From: Scolanthus callimorphus
Taxonomy: Eukaryota > Cnidaria > Anthozoa > Actiniaria > Edwardsiidae
Direction of reading: 5' to 3'
DNA length: 64,000 bases
Assembly: GCA_033964015.1 (NCBI GenBank)
Contig: CM066912.1
Span: 8,520,371 to 8,584,370 of the forward strand
In this document: piece after piece, positions 32,398 through 44,400 of the stretch
Position numbering within the stretch: the first letter of the stretch is position 1
How the letters are laid out: each line of letters begins with the position of its first letter
Position numbers and translations under genes: made by a program
The notes under the pieces: generated by a model
What the model saw: only the letters and a program-made list of their open reading frames with translations
What the model was told of the DNA's origin: nothing
Databases searched by the model: none

Positions 32398-32828
32398 TTA
32401 GTTTTTCTTAAATTAAGCTTTAAGCTTAAAGAAGCTTTAAGAAACAAGAAATTACTATACTCCACTAGGTTTATCTTTTGTATATCGCTTAAACAAATCG
32501 ATAAGTGATGAAATATCCCACGGATGGAACAGATATCTTGCAAGCATAAACTTTTCATATTTTTGCACGAAAGTAAACTTATTAATATTCATTTTCAAAT
32601 CCGCAAAGTTTCACTACTAAATATCCAGGATTTCTTTTACGCGATCTCGGCTTGTAAAGTGATCTGAAATAAGGGATGAGCCTATTTATTAAGCACTTAT
32701 TTTGCCAGTAGTAAGGGAATTTCTACTATATTTTTGAAACACTAAAGTAAAACTGTTAGCGAATCTCGATTGATGGAGCGATTGTGTCTCATTATTTTCG
32801 CAATCAATCAAGTGTGATTTATAATGTG

Positions 32829-33535
32829 CATTTCCAGAAAAAATCCGTACCCCCACCATGGAGGGAATTGGAAATTCCAGGGGGTGGGGGTGTCAAAGCC
32901 CCAGGAAATTCCAGAGGGTGGGGGGGATGGCTGATGGGAAAAAATTTCCAGAGGGTTGTTTTAGCGGAGCTCCTGACGCAAGCGGAGCACCATACCTAAG
33001 GGAAAAACGTATAGTATACTATCGAGTTGATTTTTGAACGTCACGGGCATTATGGATCATTTTGATGACGTCATTGATGACGTAAAGGCACGTGACTGTC
33101 CGTCCGTCCGTCCGTTCGTCCGTGTACACATGGGAACCCTGTGGTATGCAAAGAAAAAATTATATCTCCTCAAGGGAACATGCTAAGACAACCATACTTG
33201 GGATATTTTGTCTCTGCCACAAGGGGGGTGCTGTAACACGGACACGTGATGTGACGTCATCTATGCTTGAAAAATCAATATCTCGTGAAGGGAAGACTCT
33301 AAAACAACAAAACTTTGGTACTGTAGTCTAGGTCACCAGATGAGCGAAATGAGGTGGTCACATGATGTGACGTCATCGATGACGTCACCTATGCTTGAAA
33401 AATCAATATCTCGTGAAGGGAAGACTCTAAAGCAACCATGTAAACCATGTACACATGGGAATCCCTTTCATTCACACAGAAAATTTTATAACCAGGAGCT
33501 CCGCTTTTAGCCAGTGGCTAAATCTATATATTACC
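32829..33535. repeat. Composite repeat with CRE-like TGACGTCA sites
   Basis: 32829..32960 is a half copy of the TGTGTGTTTCC family. From about 32955 to 33535 a different repeat starts near AGCGGAGCTCC and ends GAGCTCCGCTTTTAGC. It contains four TGACGTCA-type palindromes, a CCGT tetranucleotide run (33098..33121) and AATATCTCGTGAAGGGAAG twice. Relatives are at 46985..47240 and 51930..52145. Confidence 0.6.
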
Positions 33536-34105
33536 TTCAGATTGTTGTTTGGTTTTTGCCATTCAACATTGTCGGAAATGACTATTTTTCTCAGCGCTTT
33601 GCAATGACAAAAAAGTTAATTCGTCAAAACTGTCTTTAAACATATGAGAAATCTTACAAATTAAGGCTGCATTTTAGACAACATTTCTTGAAAGAAAAGC
33701 CTTCATAAAGTGCGAAGAGCGAACTCGAGATCGTTCATCGTTCATGCATCCGTGTAACCGAGCCTGATTACCTATGGCACAGGGATACCAAAACAGCAGG
33801 CGCAGATCAATAGACTGCCAGCAAGCCTTTAGGACGTGAAAAATTGGTTTCGTGTCGAGTTACAAACTTGTACTTGTTACAAACTTGTATCATGGGGTTT
33901 ATTTACGAAGAGAGCAAGAAAACTTCGAGTTTTTTCTTAACAAACTTAGGAGTTATAATAAATTAGCAACAAGACGCTAAAGTATCGGAGAAAAGTGTCT
34001 CGCCGGTTTTCATTCCTAGTAATAAAACACAATAATAACTATGAAATAATTAAAGTACCATAGGTTAAGCTTTCTCCTTTCGTAATTTTTGTGCGGTTTA
34101 TTTAA

Positions 34106-34422
34106 GGGAAGCGGTCAAAACATCTGTACTCGACCGGGACCCGATTTTATCACGGGAGGTGGTAGGTCCCGGGCTGTACCTACCCACCCGTTTTTTCAAT
34201 GCCCATTTTCTCCATGCTCAAGTAAGGGGTGTTGGATTTTATTGCATGGATGCGTTGCTCTCGCTATGAAGAAGACGGTGCTGGGCTAATCTTTTGTATT
34301 CATTTATTATTTTACGAGATATTCGCAGTTAAAAATGGCTATTTTTTCCTAAAAGAAGGTTGGCTGCGGTATACACCACCCCATCGGGTCCCATTCTAGT
34401 ACAGATGTTTTGACCACTTCCC
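34106..34422. mobile_element. Harbinger-like MITE, TAA duplication
   Basis: TIRs GGGAAGCGGTCAAAACATCT and the near complement ending CTTCCC extend about 40 nt. TAA flanks both sides (34103..34105 and 34423..34425). The element is 317 bp with no ORF of note. Confidence 0.75.
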
Positions 34423-35448
34423 TAAGAAGCAAAAGAGAAAACTTAAGTTTATCATAGGTTTGAATTTGTGCCTTCGGCGACGACAAGATGCCGAACATAA
34501 CTCGAATGGTAAGTTCCAAATTGTTCTTGTGTAAACAGTTTGTTTTCCAATGGTGATTAAAATTGACAGTGAACTGCTTTACACGAATATGTGCACGTCT
34601 CCCATGCTTGCAGGCGCTTGTTTTGTGAACGTCCGCAAAGCAAGAGAAACGTCTGTCCACTAGCGCGCGAAAAAGGAAATTTACCGCAGGTTGAATTCAT
34701 GCCCGGCCTTCGTTTATCAACAAGAAAAGGCGCTAAAGTATCAGTGAACTGTTTCGCCGATTTCCTTTCTTATCGATTTCCTTTCCTATACCTTTCTTTT
34801 TGTAAGCTCTGTTTATGATAAACGAGCTTACACTTGGTTTCAGACTTGGTTTTACGCCGTGTTCTACTCAGAAAGTGTATGAACAGTGACAGATGGTACT
34901 GAAAATAATAAAAATAATAATAAGTTATCCAAACACGTTTCTTCAAACTGTGGGACACAAGGTGTGAAAGTGGTGTGAAATACATGTGAAACATATGGTG
35001 TGAAAACTCCTTAATTTCACACACATTTTCACACCATTATGGTGTGAAACATGATGTGAAAATGGTGTGAAATGGTGATGTCCTTTTCACACCATAAATA
35101 GTGTGAAAAATGGTGTGAAATCAGGGCTCACTGGTAGCAGCTCATGGGGTGTGAAAAAGGTTGGAAAATGTCTCATGTGTGTGAAAATAGTGTGAAATAT
35201 TTTCATGTCATGGAAATTGCATGCAGATGCAAAATTGTGCTTTGGATAGGAGTAATCCTCCTCCACCCTAGCCTCTCGTTCTAGAATAACAGGCCTACTT
35301 ATATACAATTCCAAATTGCTACAGTAAGCTTCATAGCACCCTCAAAATTTCGATCGCACAGAAATCTTGAAGGGCAAGGGCGGTGCTCGATCCCTGGAAA
35401 TTTCAGAGTCTCGCCATATGTACGCTATACAGATAACGTTTATATTTA

Positions 35449-35838
35449 GGCACTGTCCACACTACGCCGGCTAAATTTGAAAACGGCTAAATATTACTAC
35501 GGTTGTGCCTTCCGTCCACACAACGCCGGCTAAATTTCCACCGAAAACGGAACTTTTCGAAAACGCTGCCGAAAGTGGCTAAATTTGAAAACGCCGGCTA
35601 CGCGTTTTATAGTGTGGACGGCGAAAACGGAACTTTTTAAAAACGATGACGTCATGTTACACGGCTGCGAGGCATTTATGGACCGCGGGCTCTCGTTTTT
35701 GTTTTTGCCGCATGCGCTCAGCTGATAATTTTGTGCGTTTTCAAATTTAGCCGGCGTAGTGTGGACGGAAAACTTTTGTTCCGCTTTCTGGGCAAATCAG
35801 CCGTTTTCAAATTTAGGCGGTGTAGTGTGGATGATGCC
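35449..35838. mobile_element. 390-bp MITE, TTA duplication (GTCCACACTACG family)
   Basis: The left end GGCACTGTCCACACTACGCC mirrors the right end GGTGTAGTGTGGATGATGCC. TTA flanks it (35446..35448 and 35839..35841). Internal GAAAACGGCTAAAT and GCCGGCTAAATTT blocks repeat in both orientations. It is nested inside the 34963..38155 structure. Confidence 0.75.
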
Positions 35839-35841
35839 TTA

Positions 35842-37930
35842 GTATCGCACACAATATGTAGTTGCATACATACAATAAACATTAAGGTTGTGACCCCCTC
35901 CCCCTTTCTGAAGCCCCTGGTCTACGAAGATGCAAGTTCACCCAAAAGCCCGGTTTGGTGAGCCATTAGTATCACATGCACGCCGACAAAAAGAACCTGC
36001 GAGGGTCAAGTTTTCTTCTTACAGTTGTTCCCAGAATACAGGTATTGGCCATGTTTTTGTAACAGTGTGATGCAAGCAACGTAGTTTTTGAGTCTATTTC
36101 TTTATCATGAAGCTGAAATGTAAGGTCTGTAAAAAAGTCAATAATAGTTGGCGCTGATTATTTAGGATCTCATGTCCACAGCTAACGCGTTTTCAAAAAT
36201 ATTCGTTTTTTCAAACTGATACGGATTTGCACACACACCAATCTAAACCCAGAACAGCAATAAAAACATGACAGTCAAAAGGCTTATTGCCTATGAAATT
36301 TCGGGAAAAAACCCACTAGTATATCTTAGGCATACAGCAGTATCATGATCTGATGATCAGTTCTCTTCAGAGTTTTAAGCTAAAAACTAAACGCATGCAG
36401 CGGTTTCTTAATTTATGAACCGGAAACTGACACATGATATGCCAAAGTTTCCGTTGGAGTTGCATGTTACATTGTAATTGGAGCTGTGATGTGTCGAAAT
36501 CAGCTAAACACGCTTTATAAATGGCACACTAACTGTTGGAGTTTAGTGGCAGAAATCATAGAAAAATGTAGGATTTACCAATCGAATATGGCTATGCATT
36601 CGCAAGGGAAATATTCAACGCAATGCAAAGGTGAGACTACTATACACAGTTTATAATACGATCCAATTTGCGGGCTTTAGTAAGGTCATCATGAAAAGTG
36701 CGCGAGTTCAAAATAAACCTTACCTACATAATAGCAAGTATATCGATCGGCAAAAACAACAACATACTTTTATACCCATAAAGGCGCATACGTTTCTAGT
36801 TATCAGTCCAATGAATTGGACAAAGGCCGGTTTAAAGAATGATTCATACAGCCGCCAGGTTCGATCGTGAGTAGGCCGGTTATCGTTTACAACGAATGGC
36901 TATCGTACAGGAATGCTAGGGATGCGATCAAATTATAACACTTTATATAAACGATTCGAAATGTGGTGAAATAAAACTGTCTCGCTTTTAGTAGCGAACT
37001 GCCTTCTTCAAAATCAGGGTTTCTTCTTTGCAATGTTACGGTCCGCCGCAAAGGACTTCTAGTGGCAGTTTGTTAACAGTATAAATCTACTACCACATTA
37101 ACGATTTAACTCACCTACCTCTAACAGAAGAAGTATTGTTTAAAGGCCTCGCTTCTCCTCGGTAGCACCCTCAATAAACGGCAGAAAAATGTGTACTAAA
37201 CGATGATCAACTGAGTGTTTCAGGGCATCAACTTTGCCAGAATTATTAATGCCATATTCGAGAGAACTCCAACGTACCGTGATTCGAAAATGTTTACTGA
37301 TATGATTGTGCCGCCGGTTGGCTAGCTAGCCAATCAGATGCGAGATGGAAAATTAACCCAGGTTCCGCTCGAACATATCATCAATCGGGTTTCCTTTCAG
37401 CGATCGAAAATTGCCGCGCACTATATATAGAATTGTAATTTTTTTGAAGCACAAAATGAAGATAAATATTTCCCTGATATGTGCATAACTTTCCTTGCAC
37501 TCAAGGCGCAGTTCCATAGTTTTACTTTAGCGATATATTTGAATCAGAGATAAACGAGAGGCTACGATATTTAGAGGCTAAATTCCATTTCAAATCAGTG
37601 TTTTCTAGGGTTTCTTTGAAATAGCCAGACAAACAAATGTGTTAATGAATAATGGAATAATGAAATGGTTTCGAGAAATAATCCGAGAAACAGTTCTTGT
37701 TCAAGTTTGTTCATTTTTTCTAGAAAGAAGTCACATATTTATACAGTTTTAATGTAAGGGGGTAACCAAGTTTTTTTTATGCCTCAAAATCTTTCATGCG
37801 TCCCTTTATACTAAAGCAAATTTGCCACAGGTTCCGTGAATATCAGTCACCTAGACTTTGTCTCTATTTGCCGATAATCACGTTGCCTTATAATTTTCGG
37901 TGACTAATTTGCTAAAACCCATTTTCTTGT
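35842..37930. other. Gene-free stretch
   Basis: I find no coding signal, RNA gene or clear repeat in these 2.1 kb beyond short AT-rich runs. The short ORF at 36631..36870 has no recognisable similarity. Confidence 0.5.
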
Positions 37931-38559
37931 TGTCAACTTTTCACACCAATTTCACACTCTGCTATATACCTGATTTTGGTTTCACACATATTTCACACTA
38001 TGCAATTACTCTATTTCAGTTTCACACTAATTTCACATGGGTGTGAAATTGTTGAACACCAATTTCACACCAGCAAAAATTTCACACACTTTTTTCACAC
38101 TCTTTTTCACACCATGTGTTGTTTCACATATATTTCACACTTATTTTCACACCATCTCCCCAGTAGTGACGTGGAAGCCAGTTTTAGAAACAATAGCATA
38201 TTTCCAGAGGCGGTTGGGGCTTTTTTTCCACGGCTTGCACACTTTTCTGATTCCAACTCGTATAATGGAGAAAATCCTAGGACGCGGCTTATTGTGTTTT
38301 GAAAGGATGCTCTTTTAGTGCTGTAAAATGAAAAATGAGATCCCACATAAAAGACAGCTTGAATTCTTTTTAACATATCGGTGGTGTTTCGGGCTGTAAT
38401 TTCACTTTTTTTATCAAGTTATCCGATTTATACTCCGATCTTTGTTGTTGTTTTTGTTCATTCCCGGCAAAAATTTTAACTGCGCGCGTAATCTGGATTG
38501 ACTGGTTTGAGTAATTGCGTGACATGAACGCGTCATTCTCGCACATGCGCGACAGAGAA

Positions 38560-38665
38560 ATGACATTTGTGTGCGGAGGCTACTTTTGCGTAGTTGATAA
38601 AAACAGAAAACCTAAAAGTAAAAGAAAATGCAGGGAGATAAAAAGTAGCCTCTGCTCGCAGGGTA
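38560..38665. repeat. CACACAAATGTCA-family repeat end
   Basis: The GACATTTGTGTGCGGAGGCTACTTTTGCG motif leads into AAAATGCAGGGAGATAAAAAGTAGCC, the same pairing as around 13530..13590 and 27563..27620. Confidence 0.65.
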
Positions 38666-38869
38666 GGTCACTACGCACTTTGCTTTTTGTTCCTATACAT
38701 TGTAAATCTTTATTATAGTTGTTTTCTTTTTGTACTGTATACTTTGTTTGTCTGTAATGTTGAATATGTGCTAATACACTGAACTGAACTGAACTCTGTA
38801 GTGTAGGGACTATTGTCTCTACAAAGTCAACATTGCAACGGGGGTTACCCATCATTCAAGACATTTGGT

Positions 38870-39125
38870 GGGGATTAACAAAAGATGAGAGGGTGGAAAA
38901 TAATAATAAACAAATAAGATAAAAAAATAAAATGATAATAATAAAAAGGTTAAAATGGTGTGTAAAATTAGGGGACGTGAATAAGAAAGAATAAAAAATG
39001 AAACATATTGAAATGGTTATGAAATGGTTATGAAATCACTAAAACGGTTAAAAAAAGAAATCAAACAAGGTGTTAATGGGAACTCTCTCACTGTTAGGCA
39101 ATGTTGCCGGCATCAGGAACATAGC
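38870..39125 (+). repeat. Direct repeat, first copy
   Basis: About 250 bp including AGGTTAAAATGGTGTGTAAA and CAAGGTGTTAATGGGAACTC are repeated in the same orientation at 41450..41700. Together they flank the SAP-like gene block. They could be terminal repeats or a segmental duplication of a gene 3' end. Confidence 0.8.
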
Positions 39126-39134
39126 TGCCTACTA

Positions 39135-39479
39135 CTACAGTTTATTAAACCACGGTAAAAAAAAAAAATCATCAGCCTGATTACGATAAGTAGTAGGTAG
39201 ATAAGCACCAGGTGTATTCTTGAAGCCAGATTCTTCTAGTTGTTTTTCCAATGGAAGATAGTGCAGTTCGCCCACTGAGTTAAGCCATCTCACGAAATCG
39301 GGAACTGGTTGGAGAGCCTTATGATCGTCATCCTCGCTAAGGCGATCTGGGTTATATACCCTTCTTGTATACTTGTCACTCAAGCTCGTTCTTCTTCCCT
39401 CATCGTTGACATCATTTTGTAAGAGCTGGTAGTCCTCTTTGTAGCTGCCTGTGTACTTCACATCCAGGCCCCACGTCAA
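39135..39479 (-). CDS. Unrecognised coding fragment, shares 3' end with 41440..42330
   Basis: The 114-codon frame is acidic and hydrophilic, ending ...GAYLPTTYRNQADD then a T-run-derived tail. TYRNQA is also encoded at about 41690 just upstream of the second direct repeat, so the two loci share a coding 3' end. I know no named family; repetition suggests a mobile gene. Confidence 0.35.
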   Translation of the reverse strand: MTWGLDVKYTGSYKEDYQLLQNDVNDEGRRTSLSDKYTRRVYNPDRLSEDDDHKALQPVPDFVRWLNSVGELHYLPLEKQLEESGFKNTPGAYLPTTYRNQADDFFFLPWFNKL

Positions 39480-39947
39480 TGCAACATTTTGCCATATCTC
39501 AGATTCCTGCGATGGGGAGTAAGTAACCCCAACTCAGGAGTCTATTCATAACACTTATAATCATATGCAAAAATGAAATATTCAAATAACAACGCATTCC
39601 GCTCAATTACAGCCAAAGACGCTCAAGCCTCCACCCCTAGAGTGCAATAATGAGTTGATTCTTTGAATATTGGATATATTGTTCGATTCAATAAGGAAAA
39701 TGTCTTTCGATTTGAATTGGGTTTTCGATAGACGAAGTAGGCACTTCCATATATGGAAAAATCCACAGGGAGCCTTTTGTTTGTGTGTTTTGTTAACAAT
39801 ATGGCAGGCCTGGTAGACTGAAGAACCTGGTAAATCCTGCCCTCTTTCATTTAGAGAAGAAACTGTTGATCAGCATTATCAGGGATATTCCAAGAAGCAT
39901 AAAGCCATTGACTTAAGAGTGTCACCTTTGAGTGTCGGAGCATGTTG

Positions 39948-40418
39948 TCAGGAAGATAATTCTTTCTTGAATGCTAAACCTGGCCTTCCTGCTTTCAGCA
40001 TTCCAACTCTCATGATCAGTTCGTCTTTTGTCCCGCAGGTGAGTAATCTATGAAAACTGAGTATTTCTTTAAGCTTGAATGTTGACAGCTTAATTAGTTC
40101 GGACACATGGTCCGGTACGTCATCCAGATTACCACTATATGACGGAATATGACATGGGGAGTCTAGTTCCATCACCTCTATGAGACGTTTAACCAGGCCA
40201 TGTTTTCTTTCTTCAGAAGATACTCCTTTCTCTATGCACCATTTCTCTAAAACGTCTTTGTTGTTCTCTTTGTAAAGGTCGTGCTGAGACCAGTAGTCTT
40301 TCTCCTTGTCACACTCATAATCGTCCAGCAGTCTTTGCTCATACTCTCGAAAAAACTGTGTGATTTCCTGGATCAGACACCAACTGAGTCTATGTATGGT
40401 AACACAGCTGGGGGTCAT
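39948..40418 (-). CDS. Protein with two SAP-like motifs (fragment)
   Basis: A 156-codon frame. Residues about 55-90 (LEKWCIEKGVSSEERKHGLV) and 110-145 (LSTFKLKEILSFHRLLTCGT, then KDELIMRVGML) fit the SAP pattern of two amphipathic helices around a conserved G and a basic L-x-x-R/L end. SAP motifs bind AT-rich DNA. It is unclear whether this is an exon of a larger minus-strand gene; I found no clear splice partners. Confidence 0.5.
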   Translation of the reverse strand: MTPSCVTIHRLSWCLIQEITQFFREYEQRLLDDYECDKEKDYWSQHDLYKENNKDVLEKWCIEKGVSSEERKHGLVKRLIEVMELDSPCHIPSYSGNLDDVPDHVSELIKLSTFKLKEILSFHRLLTCGTKDELIMRVGMLKAGRPGLAFKKELSS

Positions 40419-40613
40419 TTCTAGCTTTCAAAACTTTAAAAACCATTGTCAGAATAGTTGAACTTTATGAGCCATTCACTTTTGCCCTGTTTGGCTGGTC
40501 CAATTGCCTGAGCTTTCTGTTGCCATTCTATTGACTCATTGGCTTAGGATGATGACATACCCCCTCCCCCCACGGATGGGTGCTGGAAGCCCCCCCCCTC
40601 CCCCCACGGAAGG

Positions 40614-41173
40614 GTGTTGAAAAGTGCCCTTCCCCACCTGAATTACTCCCAAAGAAAAATACAGTATTGCATGACAAAACTAAGATTAAGCAACCATGAC
40701 CTAATGATCGAAATCGGGAGACATAGTAGGCCATATAAAGAATTAGAAGAAAGAATATGTCCTCTTTGCAAAAATGGTGTTGAAGACGAAGAGCATTTCA
40801 TTCTCAAGTGTCCAAACTACAAAAACCTTCGAAATGAACTTTTCCATGCCATAGAAATAGAAACCAAATCAACCTACGCGAAATGGCCCCCTTGGATGCA
40901 TTTACCAGAATAATGTCTCTAAAATTTAAAGAAAATATCCAAAAAAACTATAGCAAAATTTGTCTGGGAGGCCAAAACGGAACGACAACGACTACTTTGT
41001 AAAAGCACCCCACCATGATGAAGCCTTTGGACCCTCGAACTGAAAAGTGAAATTGAAAATTAAATTTAGATAAAATATTAATGTATTTTTCTTTTTTTAA
41101 ATTTATTGGAGTTATACTTATGTAAATATTTTTACACGGTTCCAATAAATCTATGCTATGCTATGCTATGCTA
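40614..41173 (+). pseudogene. LINE C-terminal fragment with (CTATG)n tail
   Basis: The frame has MTKLRLSNHDLMIEIGRHSR, then a CPLCKNGVEDEEHFILKC zinc-knuckle, as in the 5345..5857 fragment. A frameshift near 40890 moves to FKENIQKTIAKFVWEAKTER. The 3' end after AATAAAT is a short CTATG repeat (41151..41172), a typical LINE terminus. It is 5' truncated with no RT motifs. Confidence 0.75.
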
Positions 41174-41449
41174 GTATTTGTATGGAAAATCAGATAAATT
41201 GACTCCACCACCCCTCAGGATTTCCATTGCCCTTCCGTAGAGGGTGTGTGTGTGTGTTTTGTGGAACCCCACATTGGAATTTCTGAATGCATGGTCTTCC
41301 CAGAAAAAACTTTTTTTTCGGTGTTTTTTTCTTCTGAGGGTTAATTGAAAAAAGGTGGTATTATTTCTTGGGGTCAATTCTTGGAGAATGTCATCAACTG
41401 GGTGTGTGTGGATAAAAAATGGAATGGCCCCCATCATGCAAGCCGTTTA

Positions 41450-41700
41450 GTGGGGACTAAAATAAAAGATAAGGGGAATGGAAGATAATAATAAATAATA
41501 AATAAATAAAATAATAATAAAAAGGTTAAAATGGTGTGTAAAATTAGGGGAAGTGAATAAGAAAGAATAAAAAATGAAACGTATTAAAATAGTAATGAGA
41601 TCACAAAAACGGTTAAAAAAAGAAATCAAACAAGGTGTTAATGGGAACTCTCTCACTGTTAGGCAATGTTGCCGGCGTCAGGAACATACCTGCCTGATTT
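41450..41700 (+). repeat. Direct repeat, second copy
   Basis: It matches 38870..39125 over about 250 bp with small indels in the AATAA runs. The match ends at GGAACATA, where the flanking coding strand continues into a protein-like frame on the minus strand. Confidence 0.8.
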
Positions 41701-41739
41701 CGGTAAGACTCCTGAGTTGGGGTGATCACAGGCGCGGGT

Positions 41740-42648
41740 TGTCCCGTCTGTATCCAGCCTGGCCATGTTGTAGCAGCTGCTTTTAATGGAGCGTCACCAC
41801 TGCTGAAGCCTGAAGCAACTCTCCCAACCAGAGTTGTCCATTTGTAAGCTCCTTAAGTCCTTTGCACAAAGTGTAGCTGATGTTTTGTTGCTGTCTCGGC
41901 TTTTTCTTCGGCTTGCTTTGCTTTTATGTTCGTTCGTAGTTGCCCCACTGTTTTCCACTTTGCCATTTACCTTAGCCTCAAGCTCCTGAATGCGCTGTTG
42001 GCGTTTCAGCTCCTCCTCCTGCAATTCCAGTTGCTGTAACTCTGCTGCAAGGTCTTCCTCCAGATCCCCTGTGTGTTGGGCTATCTCTACACCATCAGTT
42101 TGCTCTACAACTTCGCAATTCGAAGGTGGTTCGGGATCCTCCGCCTTAATCTCTTCCTCTTAGGTTGCCTCCAACACAGTTTTTTTCCCATTGTGCCCCA
42201 CATGTGAGCCTCTTTCGGTGTCTTACATCCAAGGCAAACAGTCTTTCTTTTGTTTTTTCTTATTGTTTGACATTTTGAATATGCAACTCCAAAATTTCCC
42301 TGAGATCCCTGAGCAAAGTAAATCATTCATGCCAGGTTTTTTCGCTTGAAAATTGGGGTACCCATAGCTATGGACCAGTCTCCACTAATGAAACCTGAAT
42401 CATAGCATTGCTAAAAAAAATATAGCCAGCATTGGGTCTAGTTTGTTGCGGCCGGAGGAATATTCGTCAGCAAAGCCCTTGCGAAACTGCGCATCATAAT
42501 GATAGACTGCAGCGGAACTTGCGGTTTGCTTTTTGGATTTAGCGAACTCGCTGTAGCGAGCGGGAATTGTCTCGTGAGTTTTCGCCTCGTAGAGATCCAC
42601 GCCTCCAACATTGCTCGAAGGATTCAATGGTCTCCCCCTTCTTTTCAC
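41740..42648 (-). pseudogene. Gag-like or mobile-gene remnant with CxxC...H motif
   Basis: Three minus-strand frames line up: 42648..42400 (YHYDAQFRKGFADEYSSG), 42326..42105 (CLGCKTPKEAHMWGTMGKK, a CxxC..H knuckle-like site) and 42024..41794 (a coiled-coil rich in E, Q and K, ELKRQQRIQELEAKVNGK). Frameshifts separate them. The layout resembles multi-copy cnidarian genes of retroelement origin; I cannot name one. Confidence 0.4.
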
Positions 42649-42659
42649 TTAAGACGTCC

Positions 42660-43440
42660 TGCAATTGAAATTCTCTAAATCAAACAATTTTTCACGGTGT
42701 TTAAACATCAATGTTAACAATATTATAGCCAAATATCATAATCATAGAGAAACAGCGAAAAGCAGAAAATGTTTTTTTTCTAGAGTATACTAGTGCTGTG
42801 AGCTGGTAATGTTCTTTAAACAGTGTCAGTGTCTAATAATTTTAATAATATATAGACTTCTATAGCGCCTATACATTTCTGTTCTAGGCGCTTTACAATA
42901 ATATAAAATTGAATAAAATGAAATGAAATCGAAAGTGAAATCGCTTTCATTGTTGAGAAGTTAGTTGTGTGGCAATTACTACAAAGATATATGATTAAAA
43001 ATCTTTGATTCTATAACCCTATTTAACCTAAGGACCTTGAACATCCGTTAAATCTATTATTAATACCTATAATATCATTGACAACTACTGGTATCTTTAA
43101 ATAGTGTTTTCTAGCTTGCAATCTGAAATCGTCTTTATTGTTGAAAAGTTAGTTGTGTGGCAATTACTACAAAAAATATATTATTAAAGTATTTGTAGGA
43201 ATCATTGATTTCTAAGGACCTTGAACAGTCATTTAAATCTATATATTATATTGTTGTCATTGACAACAGCAGTCATGTCACCTAACTGTGTTTGATGCTC
43301 CCTATATTGTAATTATTTAAACAACATCGAATGGGGAAACTGTAGAGTTTCTTGACACAGATTTAAAAGCTGAAAATTTTGCATAAACAGCGGCAAAGCA
43401 CTTTGCGTGTCCTCATTAGCTAGTGCCACTTTCACTCTGA
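42660..43440. other. AT-rich spacer with LINE/SINE-like tail
   Basis: 42847..42903 contains CTATAGCGCCTATACATT and TAGGCGCTTTACAATAAT, a hairpin tail seen at the 3' end of some retroposons. About 120 bp around GTTAGTTGTGTGGCAATTAC is repeated at 42960 and 43148. No gene is seen. Confidence 0.45.
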
Positions 43441-43446
43441 GAGTTG

Positions 43447-44400
43447 TTAACCCATTAAAGTAACTTGACCATTCCAAAAAAGGTGCAAGGTCAGTGTAAG
43501 TAAATAATCACTGCACTCTTGGCGTCCCTGGTCTTGAGTACTATTTTTAATACTTTTTGGGGCCAGCATAACCCACCACAAGGTCACCATGCCTTTCAAA
43601 ACTGTGCCCAACTGATTTTCCCTGTCCTCTCCTTTTCGTTTCATGCAGTTTACTGCTTCGTCCTTTTGGGGGATGATGTTCACACCTAGTGCTTGGGATA
43701 AATACTTTCCCAACGTGTGCCGCAATACACCTCGAATGTCTTGCTGCCCCATGTCAAAGGTACCAACCAAGCCACTGGTACATTCAAGGAAAATGTTTTT
43801 ATTCTTGTCACATACGAAAGGCATAAAGTTTTCCCTGAAAACCCTGCCTTTATCCATTTCAATAAACAATGGCAGATAGCTTCCTCATTGCCCGATTGTT
43901 GTGTTCCCAGATGTTCATTGGCTGCTGCAAATGATAGCAATACACTTGCAACGGGAATTTCTCTCTTTAACTCTGATATCAGATCATTTAATTGCAACAA
44001 GATTTCCACACCATTTGCAAAAAAGCTCTTAAAAATGTTTGCTCTTCTCAACCGCCTCCTTAGCTTTCTAGCTTTTTCTCAAAAGGTCGTCATTCATGAG
44101 CTTATTGACAGCATTTTGAGCAGTTGTTTGTGTTTTTTGTTCGAAATCAGGTTTATCTAGTTTTCCTGGAGAAAATGCTCAAATTGATAATGATACGAAT
44201 TGTTGTAGGACGTGTAACTATGCCCACAAACTTCGTACTGACACGCGTACGAATTTCCCACCTCCACTGTATTATTTTTAAAAAAACGTTTTGATAAAAA
44301 ACTGTTAAACAAATATTGACTGGCATCATGGAGCGTCAGAAATAATTGTGAAATCGAACTAAGAGTTTCTCTATTTTGCAGGAGCACGAGCAACTTTCAT
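43447..44400 (-). pseudogene. Broken multi-copy-type gene with C2H2-like motif
   Basis: From 44393 downward: a frame with CQYEVCGHSYTSYNNSYHYQ (finger-like), then after stops a frame with GVEILLQLNDLISELKREIP and LSFAAANEHLG (44051..43900). A frameshift leads to FVCDKNKNIFLECTSGLVGT and a long acidic/basic region to 43447. Overlapping frames with continuous low-complexity-free sequence suggest one damaged gene. The family is unknown to me. Confidence 0.4.

Larger units (their letters stand above)
34963..38155. mobile_element. 3.2-kb structure bounded by inverted (GTGTGAAA)n arrays
   Basis: 34963..35200 holds about 20 degenerate GGTGTGAAA units. 37935..38155 holds a similar array as TTTCACACC. 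The outermost 45 nt of each array align as inverted repeats (GGTGTGAAA...ATGTGAAACA). No target duplication was found and the interior has no transposase ORF, so this may be a large non-autonomous element or a pair of related satellites. Confidence 0.55.

Noticed and set aside
38870..41700. LTR retrotransposon with 250-bp LTRs
   Set aside because: The direct repeats lack TG...CA ends, a primer-binding site and any pol gene between them; I keep them only as a direct-repeat pair.
43717..44160. 147-aa plus-strand ORF
   Set aside because: The minus strand over the same DNA has better protein-like composition; the plus frame has no recognisable motif.
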